Positions 1 to 6,244 of a stretch of DNA of 10,180 nt are shown here, one piece after another (within the stretch, counting starts at the first letter, position 1; every line of letters begins with the position of its first letter). Location of the stretch: NCBI GenBank assembly GCA_025350365.1, contig JANXXY010000207.1:1-10180 (forward strand), in the 5' to 3' direction. The notes under the pieces are model-generated. The model searched no databases. It saw only the letters and a program-made list of their open reading frames with translations, and was not told where the DNA came from. This DNA is from Bacteroidales bacterium. GTDB taxonomy: Bacteria; Bacteroidota; Bacteroidia; Bacteroidales; JAAUTT01. A program made the position numbers and the translations under genes.

Positions 1-151
1 CCCGCTCCTTACCTGTTACATACTGCAAAGACTGTCATTCTGAGCGATAGCGATGAATCTTATTGGTCAACCTTTCTTAAAAAATGGATAACATGAGCGT
101 ATTTGCTGTTATTGCCCTCGCACATCAATATAATCATTATACAAAAATACC
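1..151. other. Intergenic region upstream of mazG
   Basis: No coding sequence or RNA gene is visible here beyond the REP-like unit at 33-60. No TAnnTTTG promoter box is seen on the plus strand, so the mazG promoter is unassigned. The last 30 bases before the mazG ATG are AT-rich without a Shine-Dalgarno sequence, as is usual in this phylum. Confidence 0.5.
33..60 (+). repeat. REP-like intergenic repeat unit
   Basis: The stretch starts TGTCATTCTGAGCG and ends GATGAATCT, with an internal tandem duplication of AGCGAT. It closely matches a short intergenic repeat (consensus roughly TGTCATTCTGAGCG-AGCGAAGAATCT) that I recall as dispersed in many Bacteroidota genomes. The outer ATTC and GAAT can pair. 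Only one unit is visible and the window begins just before it, so partner copies may lie outside. The identification is from memory of the motif, not from a search. Confidence 0.55.
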
Positions 152-919
152 ATGAATGACAAATTGAAAGCCTTTGAGCGTTTATTAACTATTATGGATG
201 AGTTACGTGAAAAATGCCCCTGGGATAAAAAGCAGACCATCGAAAGCCTGATGCATCTGACGATTGAAGAAACTTACGAGCTTGTTGATGCCATTATTGA
301 CGATAGTAAAACCGACATAAAAAAGGAACTGGGTGATATTCTTCTTCATATAGTGTTTTATGCCAAAATAGCCTCAGAAACAAATGAATTTAATATTGCC
401 GATGTTATTAACAGCTTGTGTGAGAAACTTATATTTCGTCATCCGCATGTGTTTGGCGATGTTAAGGTGAAGGACGACGAGGAGGTGAAGACAAACTGGG
501 AGAACCTGAAAATTAAAGAGGGTAATAAATCGGTGCTGGCGGGAGTTCCAAAGTCATTGCCATCGCTGGTTAAGGCGCATCGCATTCAGGACAAAGTACG
601 ATCGGTGGGTTTCGATTGGGATGAACGGTCGCAGATTTGGGAAAAAATTAAAGAAGAACTATTGGAATTTGAAGTGGAGATTGAAAATCAGGATCATGAA
701 AAGATGGAAGCCGAATTTGGCGATTTACTTTTTTCGATGGTAAATGCTGCCCGATTATACGACATCGACCCCGAAATAGCGTTGGAACGAACCAACAAAA
801 AGTTTATCAAGCGTTTCAAATATCTCGAAGAAAATACCATGAAAAAGGGCCAATCTCTCCAATCAATGACTCTGGATGAAATGAATGTAATATGGGAAGA
901 GGCGAAGAAAAGAGACTGA
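152..919 (+). CDS. mazG: Nucleoside triphosphate pyrophosphohydrolase MazG
   Basis: MazG hydrolyses (d)NTPs to NMP and pyrophosphate in the cytoplasm. It clears non-canonical nucleotides and, in some bacteria, tunes the stringent response. The 255-residue protein is close to the E. coli length (about 263) and has both tandem all-alpha MazG domains. The first carries LREKCPWDKKQT (residues 18-29) and the Mg-binding acidic residues E39, E40, E43, E59 and D62, followed by FRHPHVFG (95-102). The second carries VGFDW (152-156), E168/E169/E172 and a further E188/D191 pair. All expected metal ligands appear intact, so the enzyme is probably active. The ATG at 152 puts the conserved N-terminal helix at the usual distance. 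The gene converges with the minus-strand gene ending at 939; the 19-bp gap shows no clear terminator. No toxin-antitoxin mazEF genes are adjacent. Confidence 0.96.
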   Translation: MNDKLKAFERLLTIMDELREKCPWDKKQTIESLMHLTIEETYELVDAIIDDSKTDIKKELGDILLHIVFYAKIASETNEFNIADVINSLCEKLIFRHPHVFGDVKVKDDEEVKTNWENLKIKEGNKSVLAGVPKSLPSLVKAHRIQDKVRSVGFDWDERSQIWEKIKEELLEFEVEIENQDHEKMEAEFGDLLFSMVNAARLYDIDPEIALERTNKKFIKRFKYLEENTMKKGQSLQSMTLDEMNVIWEEAKKRD

Positions 920-938
920 TTACTTGGTATTATAAACG

Positions 939-1973
939 CTACTTTTTTCCTTGTTCAATGTCAAAATCTTTGTAAAGACGATTGAAATTAGTAAGTTTTA
1001 TCAATCCAAGCGGTCCTTCAACAATACCTCCTTTTAACTCTATATCGGAAACACGTATGGTTAATACGTTTTCTCTTTTTGATGTAAGCAAATTGTCAGG
1101 AATGTTATAGATGCGCAGTTTATGGTTATCGGTCTCTGTTAACGCTTCATTTTTCTTATTCTTTAGGTCATTTATTTTACCTGTTGCTCCAATCAATATG
1201 CCATTAAGGTATACTTCGTCGGTGTTGTCAATTCTACCAATTATTAATAAAACTTTCTGATTTAGATAATCATCGGTTACAGCAAAGTGTTTTCGGTACC
1301 AGGCGATGCCATCGTAATCCTTAAAGCCCTGGTTCTCCCAGTTACCGGGAACAACAATTTTCTCCCATAGTTTATCCTTGCAATATATTGATTTCCATGC
1401 AGTATTATCGCCAGTTCGGAATAACCAAAGCCCTGACAATGGCAAATCGGATTTAGGCGTATTGTACGAAAAAATACCCACATCACCCGAAACAATTCCT
1501 CCACTCATTTGAAAATTATATACACGGACTGCAATCACATTTTTTCCGCTGGCATTTAAGAATTCCGCCGGAATTGGGTATTTTCTCAACGCTTCAGTTG
1601 CCGATGAGTAATCAGGGGGAAAAGATCCTGAAAACCCAATTAAATTGCCATTAATAAATACCTGATCAACATCATTTATATAACCTAAGGAGATAAAAAT
1701 TTCTTTGGTTTTCATTTCGCGGGATACGGTAAATGAATTTCGATACCATGCGTAACCATCATATCCGAAGAATCCCTGATCTTCCCAAGCCGATGGCACT
1801 GTGATGCTCTCCCAAGCTGAATCATCAAAATCAGAATTTGCCCACGTTTTATCATCACCAATTGAGAATTTCCATTTACCTTCAAGTTGCAAAATAATTG
1901 ATTTGTCCTCACTGGCCTGGATTGTAATTGAGGCTTGGAATAAAAGGAGAAAAGCAATTCTAAAAACTAACAT
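939..1973 (-). CDS. Secreted protein of two tandem GH2-like sugar-binding domains
   Basis: The first 20 residues (hydrophobic core 4-18, ending IQA) look like a type I signal peptide, so the 344-residue product should be periplasmic or exported. The rest is a duplicated beta-sandwich of the beta-galactosidase jelly-roll / GH2 N-terminal sugar-binding type. VPSAWEDQGF at 59-68 pairs with VPGNWENQGF at 208-217, YDGYAWYR at 71-78 with YDGIAWYR at 220-227, and DQVFINGNLIG at 103-113 with DEVYLNGILIG at 252-262, all offset by 149 residues. A third pair (NVIAVRV/NVLTIRV) is offset by 157. No catalytic barrel follows, so this is a lectin-like binding protein and not an enzyme. It lies 136 bp downstream of the response regulator on the same strand, which suggests cotranscription and a sensing or target role; that link is inference. 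Similar folds serve as extracellular domains of some sensor proteins. Confidence 0.8.
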   Translation of the reverse strand: MLVFRIAFLLLFQASITIQASEDKSIILQLEGKWKFSIGDDKTWANSDFDDSAWESITVPSAWEDQGFFGYDGYAWYRNSFTVSREMKTKEIFISLGYINDVDQVFINGNLIGFSGSFPPDYSSATEALRKYPIPAEFLNASGKNVIAVRVYNFQMSGGIVSGDVGIFSYNTPKSDLPLSGLWLFRTGDNTAWKSIYCKDKLWEKIVVPGNWENQGFKDYDGIAWYRKHFAVTDDYLNQKVLLIIGRIDNTDEVYLNGILIGATGKINDLKNKKNEALTETDNHKLRIYNIPDNLLTSKRENVLTIRVSDIELKGGIVEGPLGLIKLTNFNRLYKDFDIEQGKK

Positions 1974-2109
1974 GATAAATCATTTTAAAAATAAACTAAA
2001 GTTCCTAATAATAAAATACTTATGCAGAAATAAAAGAGATAAGGTGCAAGAATTGAATAAAGGCTAAAAGTAACAGATACAGTTTAAAATCCATCATTCT
2101 ATATCAGCT
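1974..2109. other. AT-rich gap between response regulator and sugar-binding protein genes
   Basis: This 136-bp spacer lies between two minus-strand genes. I see no convincing terminator after the response regulator and no TAnnTTTG box for the downstream gene; the nearest minus-strand match is TACTTTTA, which ends in the wrong base. Readthrough from the two-component genes is possible, but an independent promoter cannot be excluded. Confidence 0.4.
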
Positions 2110-2799
2110 TTATATAATTAACTTGTATCCTACACCATGAACCGTGATGATGTATTTTGGATTCGCTGCGTCTATTTCCATCTTTTGCCTTAGTTTTACA
2201 ATAAAATTATCAATTGTTCTGCTGGTAACTTCACCGTCAATTCCATAAACATACTTCATAATATCGTCTCGTTTTACAGTCTCGTTTTTGTGTTGCCATA
2301 AAAATTTTAATATTTCAATTTCAGTGTGAGACATTTTTGCCGGATTATCATCGATTATCGCCGAATATGAATCGAAATCAATTATAAGACGTCCCATTAA
2401 AACAACGGTATGTGATGGTAAATCCTTCTTTTGGGCTATTCCTCTGCGCATTACAGCTTTTGATCGCGCCAGAAGTTCTATCAGGCTAAAGGGTTTTGTA
2501 ACGTAATCGTCGGCACCAAACTCAAGACCTCTCACTTTATCATATTCGGCGGTACGAGCAGTAAGCATAATTATAGGAGTTTCTATTCCTTTCTGGCGAA
2601 CGGCTTTACATACATCGAAACCGGACAGTTTGGGCAGCATAACATCGAGAATCACCAAATCAAAACATTCTTCGTTAATAGCTTTCAATCCGGCTTCTCC
2701 ATCATAAGCCACCTTTACTTCATAACCCTCCAGTTCAAAATTGTCTTTCAACGCTGCGGACATTTGAAATTCATCTTCAACGATTAAAATTTTCGGCAT
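2110..2799 (-). CDS. OmpR/PhoB-family response regulator
   Basis: This 229-residue cytoplasmic DNA-binding regulator is expected to be phosphorylated by the kinase encoded just upstream. The receiver domain (about 3-116) has the acidic pocket E8/D9, the phospho-acceptor D52 in VILDVMLP, the switch T80 and K102 in TKPF. The winged-helix effector (about 130-229) has the recognition helix region around 192-208 (TSRTIDNFIVKLRQKME) and the C-terminal hairpin ITVHGVGYKL. All signature residues are present, so it should be functional. Family members usually bind as tandem dimers on direct repeats about 11 bp apart; such a repeat (TGTTTCAT at 4441 and 4452) lies upstream of the kinase gene and is a candidate target. 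The start lies 12 bp after the kinase stop, indicating one transcript. The signal cannot be told from sequence. Confidence 0.96.
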   Translation of the reverse strand: MPKILIVEDEFQMSAALKDNFELEGYEVKVAYDGEAGLKAINEECFDLVILDVMLPKLSGFDVCKAVRQKGIETPIIMLTARTAEYDKVRGLEFGADDYVTKPFSLIELLARSKAVMRRGIAQKKDLPSHTVVLMGRLIIDFDSYSAIIDDNPAKMSHTEIEILKFLWQHKNETVKRDDIMKYVYGIDGEVTSRTIDNFIVKLRQKMEIDAANPKYIITVHGVGYKLII

Positions 2800-2811
2800 A
2801 GTTATCGGAGA

Positions 2812-4377
2812 TTAATGTTTTGTTTTATTTATCGGTAACATAATTTTAAATGCACTTCCTTTTCCAAAAATGCTATTCAAAACAATGGATCCGTGATGTT
2901 CGTCAATAATTTGCTTCACAATAGCAAGACCTAAACCTGAACCACGCACGTTTTGTATCTCGCCATCGGGAACGCGAAAAAAACGATCAAAAACATACTT
3001 CTGATGCGACTCAGGTATTCCAATACCATGATCAGTTACCACCAAAACTGCGTGATCTTTGTCAACCGAAGTTTCAACCATAATGTATTTTTCTTCGGGG
3101 CTGTATTTGATCGCGTTATCTATCAGGTTCATCAAAACTTCATAAATGGCATCATAATCCACTAATATTTCAGGCATTTCGGATGCAAGGGATGTTTCAA
3201 CGGTAAAATTCTTATTTTTTAAATGATAATCAAAACGTTGTAGGATATTTGATACAATCACGTTAAGGTTTTGAGGGTTAAAATTATACTGATATTTTTT
3301 TTCTTCAATTTTCGAAAAGTTTAAAATTTTGTTCACGATATCGGTAAGCCTGTTTGTTTCCTGCTGAATAATTTCGTGATATTCTTTTAATTTATCGGGT
3401 TTTACCCTACCTAATAATATAGTTTCGTTATAAATTGAGATTAAGGCTAAAGGAGTTCTAATTTCGTGCGAGACATTTGATATAAAATCCGATCGCATCT
3501 GCGAAAGCTGAATCTCAGTTTTTAGGTTTTTAAATAATATCCATGCACCAATTAAGAAAAGAAGATCGATAAAAACAATTAATGCAAAATTAAGGTACGT
3601 TCTCTCCCTTACAAGTTCCTGTATGGTTTTTCCTTTGGTGATAATCCCCAATTTAAATCGGGGTAAAAACCACAAAGCCTTAGTTTGATTAAGAGTATGA
3701 TTGTTAGATAGTTCGGAGGAGTATAAAAACTTTCGATCCCTTTCATTAAAGATGTTGATAATAAATTTATCCTTAACTACGGTTTGAATTTTTGGGTGCA
3801 AAATCTGGCTTACAAAATCCTTGTCGCTAATTATTAATCCGCAAAGTATTTCTCTGCCATTTTCATTGTCAACCACAAAAAACAAATAAGTAAAATTTTG
3901 TGAATGTAAAGAAGTGAAGGGTTCCACCTTTCGATACCGGTCTCTTAAATAAAGATAAAGTCGCTTAATTTTTTTAGGGTTACTTTTTATAATGGAACTA
4001 ATAATTTTTCTTTGATTTAAAAAACTTAACGAAAAGTCCTGTAGCACAATTTCAGGATTGATATTAGCGGTATCACTAATATAAAAAAAACCCTTCATGG
4101 AAGGATTACCATGGATATAGTGACGAATGTCCTTGTCAAGATTGTGTTGTGGATTTGAAAATATGCTGTTTAGATTAATAGCCCAATTGCTCGTTATACT
4201 TTCGGAATAATAGTTTACTGACGATAAAATGCCTTCTAACTGATTATTATAGATTTCTTCGATGATTTCTTCATTTCGGCTTAGCGATCCAATTTCGTAA
4301 ACTGAAAAAAACAAGGCTGGTAACACGATTACCAGAAAAAGGATGATAATAATTTTTTTATTTAATTTCATCCGCAT
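2812..4377 (-). CDS. Membrane sensor histidine kinase
   Basis: This 521-residue inner-membrane kinase is the cognate partner of the OmpR-type regulator 12 bp downstream. A first transmembrane helix (about 9-29) and a second (about 262-282) bracket a periplasmic sensor region of about 230 residues that I do not recognise as a named domain. The cytoplasmic part begins with the dimerisation/phospho-acceptor helix, with H304 in SNVSHEIRTPLAL, followed by a HATPase_c domain with N-box N417/N421, G1 box D449-HGIGI, F box FDRFFRV and G2 box RGSGLGLAIVKQI. No HAMP or PAS domain is evident. The protein begins MRMKLNKK; the ATG at 4371 is an alternative start two codons in, and neither has a Shine-Dalgarno sequence. 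Upstream lie repeated GTGTTTCA motifs suggesting autoregulation, and a terminator-ended candidate RNA on the same strand. Confidence 0.95.
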   Translation of the reverse strand: MRMKLNKKIIIILFLVIVLPALFFSVYEIGSLSRNEEIIEEIYNNQLEGILSSVNYYSESITSNWAINLNSIFSNPQHNLDKDIRHYIHGNPSMKGFFYISDTANINPEIVLQDFSLSFLNQRKIISSIIKSNPKKIKRLYLYLRDRYRKVEPFTSLHSQNFTYLFFVVDNENGREILCGLIISDKDFVSQILHPKIQTVVKDKFIINIFNERDRKFLYSSELSNNHTLNQTKALWFLPRFKLGIITKGKTIQELVRERTYLNFALIVFIDLLFLIGAWILFKNLKTEIQLSQMRSDFISNVSHEIRTPLALISIYNETILLGRVKPDKLKEYHEIIQQETNRLTDIVNKILNFSKIEEKKYQYNFNPQNLNVIVSNILQRFDYHLKNKNFTVETSLASEMPEILVDYDAIYEVLMNLIDNAIKYSPEEKYIMVETSVDKDHAVLVVTDHGIGIPESHQKYVFDRFFRVPDGEIQNVRGSGLGLAIVKQIIDEHHGSIVLNSIFGKGSAFKIMLPINKTKH

Positions 4378-4484
4378 ATAATTTGTTTTTTAAAGTCGGA
4401 TGAAACACCCTTAATATCCTTATTTGAGATTGAAAATGGCTGTTTCATGGGTGTTTCATTTGCAGAATTAATGAAGGGTAAATA
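4378..4484 (-). promoter_or_regulatory. Leader/promoter region of the kinase operon with GTGTTTCA motifs
   Basis: Read on the minus strand, this region carries ATGAAACACCCATGAAACA (4459 to 4441), two TGTTTCAT units (plus-strand sense) starting exactly 11 bp apart. An inverted copy, ATGAAACACCC (plus strand, 4400-4410), completes a perfect 11-bp inverted repeat with 4449-4459. The 11-bp period fits tandem OmpR-family binding, and the inverted repeat could alternatively fold in the mRNA leader. A minus-strand TAATTCTG at 4470-4463 is a one-mismatch -7 box, but no -33 TTTG is placed correctly, so the transcription start is uncertain. Autoregulation is inferred. Confidence 0.5.
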
Positions 4485-4485
4485 T

Positions 4486-4523
4486 AAAAAATAAACCCGG
4501 AAAACTTCACAGCATTCCGGGTT
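4486..4523 (-). terminator. Rho-independent terminator
   Basis: On the minus strand AACCCGGAA (4523-4515) pairs perfectly with TTCCGGGTT (4502-4494) around a 12-nt loop, and TATTTTTT follows at once. On the plus strand the stem is followed by CAATCCC, so only the minus strand terminates. It ends the candidate small RNA, and it would also stop any readthrough from the accessory cluster (4855-7350) before the kinase gene. Confidence 0.8.
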
Positions 4524-4535
4524 CAATCCCTAACA

Positions 4536-4606
4536 AGCCGATAAATTAAAAACACTTTTACTGTTTATAGTTACAGTATCGTTTGTTTTTAACACTACTA
4601 TCGGCT
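4536..4606 (-). repeat. 71-bp nested palindrome
   Basis: Three perfect inverted repeats are stacked within each other: 4536-4543 with 4599-4606, 4546-4554 with 4584-4592, and 4559-4564 with 4573-4578, around an 8-nt loop. The helices are separated by internal loops of unequal size on the two sides. This is the core of the candidate RNA above. A folded DNA site was considered, but the flanks lack the core sites expected of integron attC. Confidence 0.7.
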
Positions 4607-4648
4607 GAAATTAGCCTCCATCATTAAATCACCTATGTATTTCCCTAT

Positions 4649-4691
4649 TGCAAATTGATTCAAATAGTTTAATAATCAAATCATATTTGCA
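4649..4691 (-). repeat. 43-bp nested inverted repeat at the RNA 5' end
   Basis: TGCAAAT (4649-4655) pairs with ATTTGCA (4685-4691), and TGATT (4656-4660) with AATCA (4674-4678), leaving a one-sided bulge at 4679-4684. The outer arm begins almost exactly where the transcript driven by the TATATTTG box should start, so this would form a 5'-terminal hairpin. Confidence 0.55.
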
Positions 4692-4694
4692 GTT

Positions 4695-4726
4695 CAAATA
4701 TAGTGTCGATTGAAACACCAGGCAAA
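4695..4726 (-). promoter_or_regulatory. Bacteroidota sigma-70-type promoter for the candidate RNA
   Basis: On the minus strand a -33 TTTG (4726-4723) is followed by a 20-nt spacer and a perfect -7 TATATTTG (4702-4695), fitting the phylum consensus TTTG/TAnnTTTG. Transcription should begin about five to eight bases further on, near 4688. The spacer contains GGTGTTTCA (4719-4711), the motif repeated upstream of the kinase gene, so a regulator bound there would lie between the two promoter elements. Confidence 0.7.
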
Positions 4727-4854
4727 ATAAATGGAATGATTTTCATCTCCACAAGAAGGGTATTTATATCACCTAACTGAACAGCGAATGTCATGTATTT
4801 TGTGAAGACGTAATTCCTTAAAATATTTTATTGATTTAAAATATAGGCTGTTAA
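4727..4854. other. AT-rich spacer downstream of the DUF2185 gene
   Basis: Apart from a 12-bp perfect AT-only palindrome TAAAATATTTTA (4819-4830) just beyond the stop codon of the neighbouring minus-strand gene, I see nothing in this stretch. The palindrome lacks a GC stem and is a poor terminator. Confidence 0.4.
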
Positions 4855-5184
4855 TTAAATTTTACGGAAATCATCGGTACCTGCTTTGCGTTCCAAATCG
4901 GTTCCAAAAGGAAGATTCAAATGAGGTATAATGGCAGGATCGAGGTTAGCAATCACATTTACTTCAAGTTCCTGACTGTTTTTGGGATTGTCGGCATATT
5001 GTTGGTGTTCAGTACCTGATAAAAAGCGCCATCCGCTATCGGTATTGTTGTCAGGTTCTTCTCTGTACATAAACCCTACTTTTGCGCCTTCAACAATGAT
5101 AGTATTTGATGCGATACAATATCCCATAGGTGGAACCAAATCTTTTAATTCATCTGGTTTTAAATTGCTTTCTTCTGTGTTCAT
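4855..5184 (-). CDS. DUF2185 / Imm33-type protein
   Basis: This small soluble protein of 109 residues shows the DUF2185 (Imm33-like immunity domain) pattern: a GYCIAS strand (21-26), then KVGFMYREEPDN, DSGWRFLSG, a run ending NVIANLDP, and PFGTDLER near the C-terminus. The family is predicted from comparative genomics to include immunity proteins of polymorphic toxin systems; no enzymatic activity is known to me. The ATG at 5184 gives a natural N-terminal tail of about 20 residues before the domain. It is the last gene of a leftward cluster but lies 109 bp beyond the methyltransferase gene, so it may be transcribed separately. No promoter box was found in that gap. No toxin gene is visible next to it, so it could be an orphan immunity gene or serve a housekeeping role. 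Confidence 0.8.
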   Translation of the reverse strand: MNTEESNLKPDELKDLVPPMGYCIASNTIIVEGAKVGFMYREEPDNNTDSGWRFLSGTEHQQYADNPKNSQELEVNVIANLDPAIIPHLNLPFGTDLERKAGTDDFRKI

Positions 5185-5293
5185 AATGTTAAAAATTAGA
5201 TTTATATGTTATAAATTAAACATCAACGGAGATTTTCCGAAAGAGCGGCGAAGTTAGTCAAAAGCACCAAATAACTATGACGATAAAGTTAAT

Positions 5294-6214
5294 TTAACCT
5301 ATTCTCGACAATCTGGTGGTCGAAATGGAGTCGTTTATTTTCCAGTTCTCCAAATGAAATTTATTCGTTGGTAGGTATGGTTCAATCATTGGAAGGGCAG
5401 GAGCGTAGTAATAAATACCATTCACCTTCAGCGAGTTGATAATTTCCATATATTTTTGGGCGTACTCTTGATAATTACTTCCTTTGCGATGGTGGTTATT
5501 GATAAAATGACTGGTAAACGACAAATTTGAAATAATAGTTCCCCAGGTATTTTGCTTGAACTCAAATTCAAACCAATTTTTAGAATTTAGAAATGGATGA
5601 TCAGGAGATACCAAACGGTCAATACCATAAGCCTCAATTCCCAAACTTCGTAGAAAGTTTACTAATGTTGCATTTGCTCCACAGCCAATATCAATAACCG
5701 GTTCACTGATATTTTCTAAATTTAGGCCAAGCACTTTCAATTGTAATTCCGCCGAATATTCCTCGCATACCACCTCTATTATTTTTGGTGAATTGGAATT
5801 ATTCATTTCACACAAAAATGGATTTGTTTGCAGCAACCATTCACGTATCCTGGCTATGTGCACTTGCTCCAAACCCTCGAAATCAATGGTGGTATTTTTC
5901 AGCTGATGGATAATCTCATTCCAAAGGGTTTTATAAATTGAATGTAAATTGGTAATATCTGGTTTACGTAAATCAATATATTGGTTTGCATTACAAAATA
6001 CTTTCACTGCCTGTTGCGTAAAAAAATCGACAAATTGATTTGATTTTCCTGCAACGTCAATTGAAATTAGTTCATCCCTATTATTTTCGATGATATTGCG
6101 TGTTAAGTCGGAAAAATGACGAATACGGTCTGGTTCGTTATAAAAGAAATTCATCCGGCTGTTATCGGCAAACTGGGTTTGAATACTGTTTGTAATTTTC
6201 TCTTCGAGGGTCAT
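5294..6214 (-). CDS. Class I SAM-dependent methyltransferase-like protein
   Basis: The C-terminal half of this 306-residue cytoplasmic protein is a Rossmann-type methyltransferase: motif I PVIDIGCGAN (172-181), the acidic end of beta-2 at D199 in EAYGIDR, a motif IV-like strand TIISNLSF (226-233), and a later strand around 266-271 (GIYYYA). The N-terminal 165 residues are mainly helical in character and match nothing I recognise; they may bind the substrate. The substrate cannot be named, and motif IV lacks the NPPY typical of N6-adenine enzymes, so a small-molecule or protein target is as likely as a nucleic acid. The gene starts 30 bp after the pentapeptide-repeat gene, so the two are probably cotranscribed. 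No truncation is evident. Confidence 0.75.
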   Translation of the reverse strand: MTLEEKITNSIQTQFADNSRMNFFYNEPDRIRHFSDLTRNIIENNRDELISIDVAGKSNQFVDFFTQQAVKVFCNANQYIDLRKPDITNLHSIYKTLWNEIIHQLKNTTIDFEGLEQVHIARIREWLLQTNPFLCEMNNSNSPKIIEVVCEEYSAELQLKVLGLNLENISEPVIDIGCGANATLVNFLRSLGIEAYGIDRLVSPDHPFLNSKNWFEFEFKQNTWGTIISNLSFTSHFINNHHRKGSNYQEYAQKYMEIINSLKVNGIYYYAPALPMIEPYLPTNKFHLENWKINDSISTTRLSRIG

Positions 6215-6244
6215 TCTAAAAACATAAGGTTAATTTAATATAAA

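Larger units (their letters stand above)
4485..4690 (-). ncRNA. Candidate structured small RNA, about 200 nt
   Basis: No protein gene fits here, yet the minus strand has the complete signature of a short independent transcript. A promoter (4726-4695) would start it near 4688. The 5' part (4691-4649) can fold as TGCAAAT/ATTTGCA enclosing TGATT/AATCA. The centre (4606-4536) forms three nested perfect helices: AGCCGATA/TATCGGCT (8 bp), TTAAAAACA/TGTTTTTAA (9 bp) and TACTGT/ACAGTA (6 bp), with internal loops of unequal size on the two sides. The 3' end is a GC-rich terminator with a U tract (4523-4486). The longest ATG-started reading frame noticed inside is eight codons (MMEANFSR, from 4624), so a peptide is unlikely. 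It does not match 6S, tmRNA, SRP or RNase P RNA patterns I know. Alternatives are a 3' UTR of the gene ending at 4855 or an attenuating leader of the kinase operon. Confidence 0.6.

Noticed and set aside
142..149. Minus-strand TATTTTTG -7 box just upstream of mazG
   Set aside because: No TTTG lies at the right distance (the nearest gives a 10-nt spacer), and no leftward gene is visible in the 141 bases available.
1801..2067. Plus-strand reading frame of 88 codons overlapping the sugar-binding protein start
   Set aside because: Most of it is antisense to the signal peptide and first module of a well-supported gene; its extension into the gap is low-complexity and unlike any family I know.
2953..3165. 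Plus-strand reading frame opposite the histidine kinase gene
   Set aside because: It lies wholly within the antisense of the conserved HATPase domain, has no family resemblance and no promoter.
4490..4606. Integron attC-like site formed by the nested palindrome
   Set aside because: The asymmetric internal loops recall attC, but the flanks lack the paired RYYYAAC and GTTRRRY core sites, no integrase is present, and the neighbouring genes are not each followed by such a site.
4598..4624. Eight-codon reading frame (MMEANFSR) on the minus strand inside the candidate RNA
   Set aside because: It is too short, lacks a ribosome binding site and its end overlaps the base of the central hairpin; there is no support for translation.
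4485..4690. Candidate RNA as 6S, tmRNA, SRP or RNase P RNA
   Set aside because: The terminator hairpin is separate and the 5' and 3' ends do not pair in an obvious closing stem as in 6S; conserved cores of the other RNAs are not seen.
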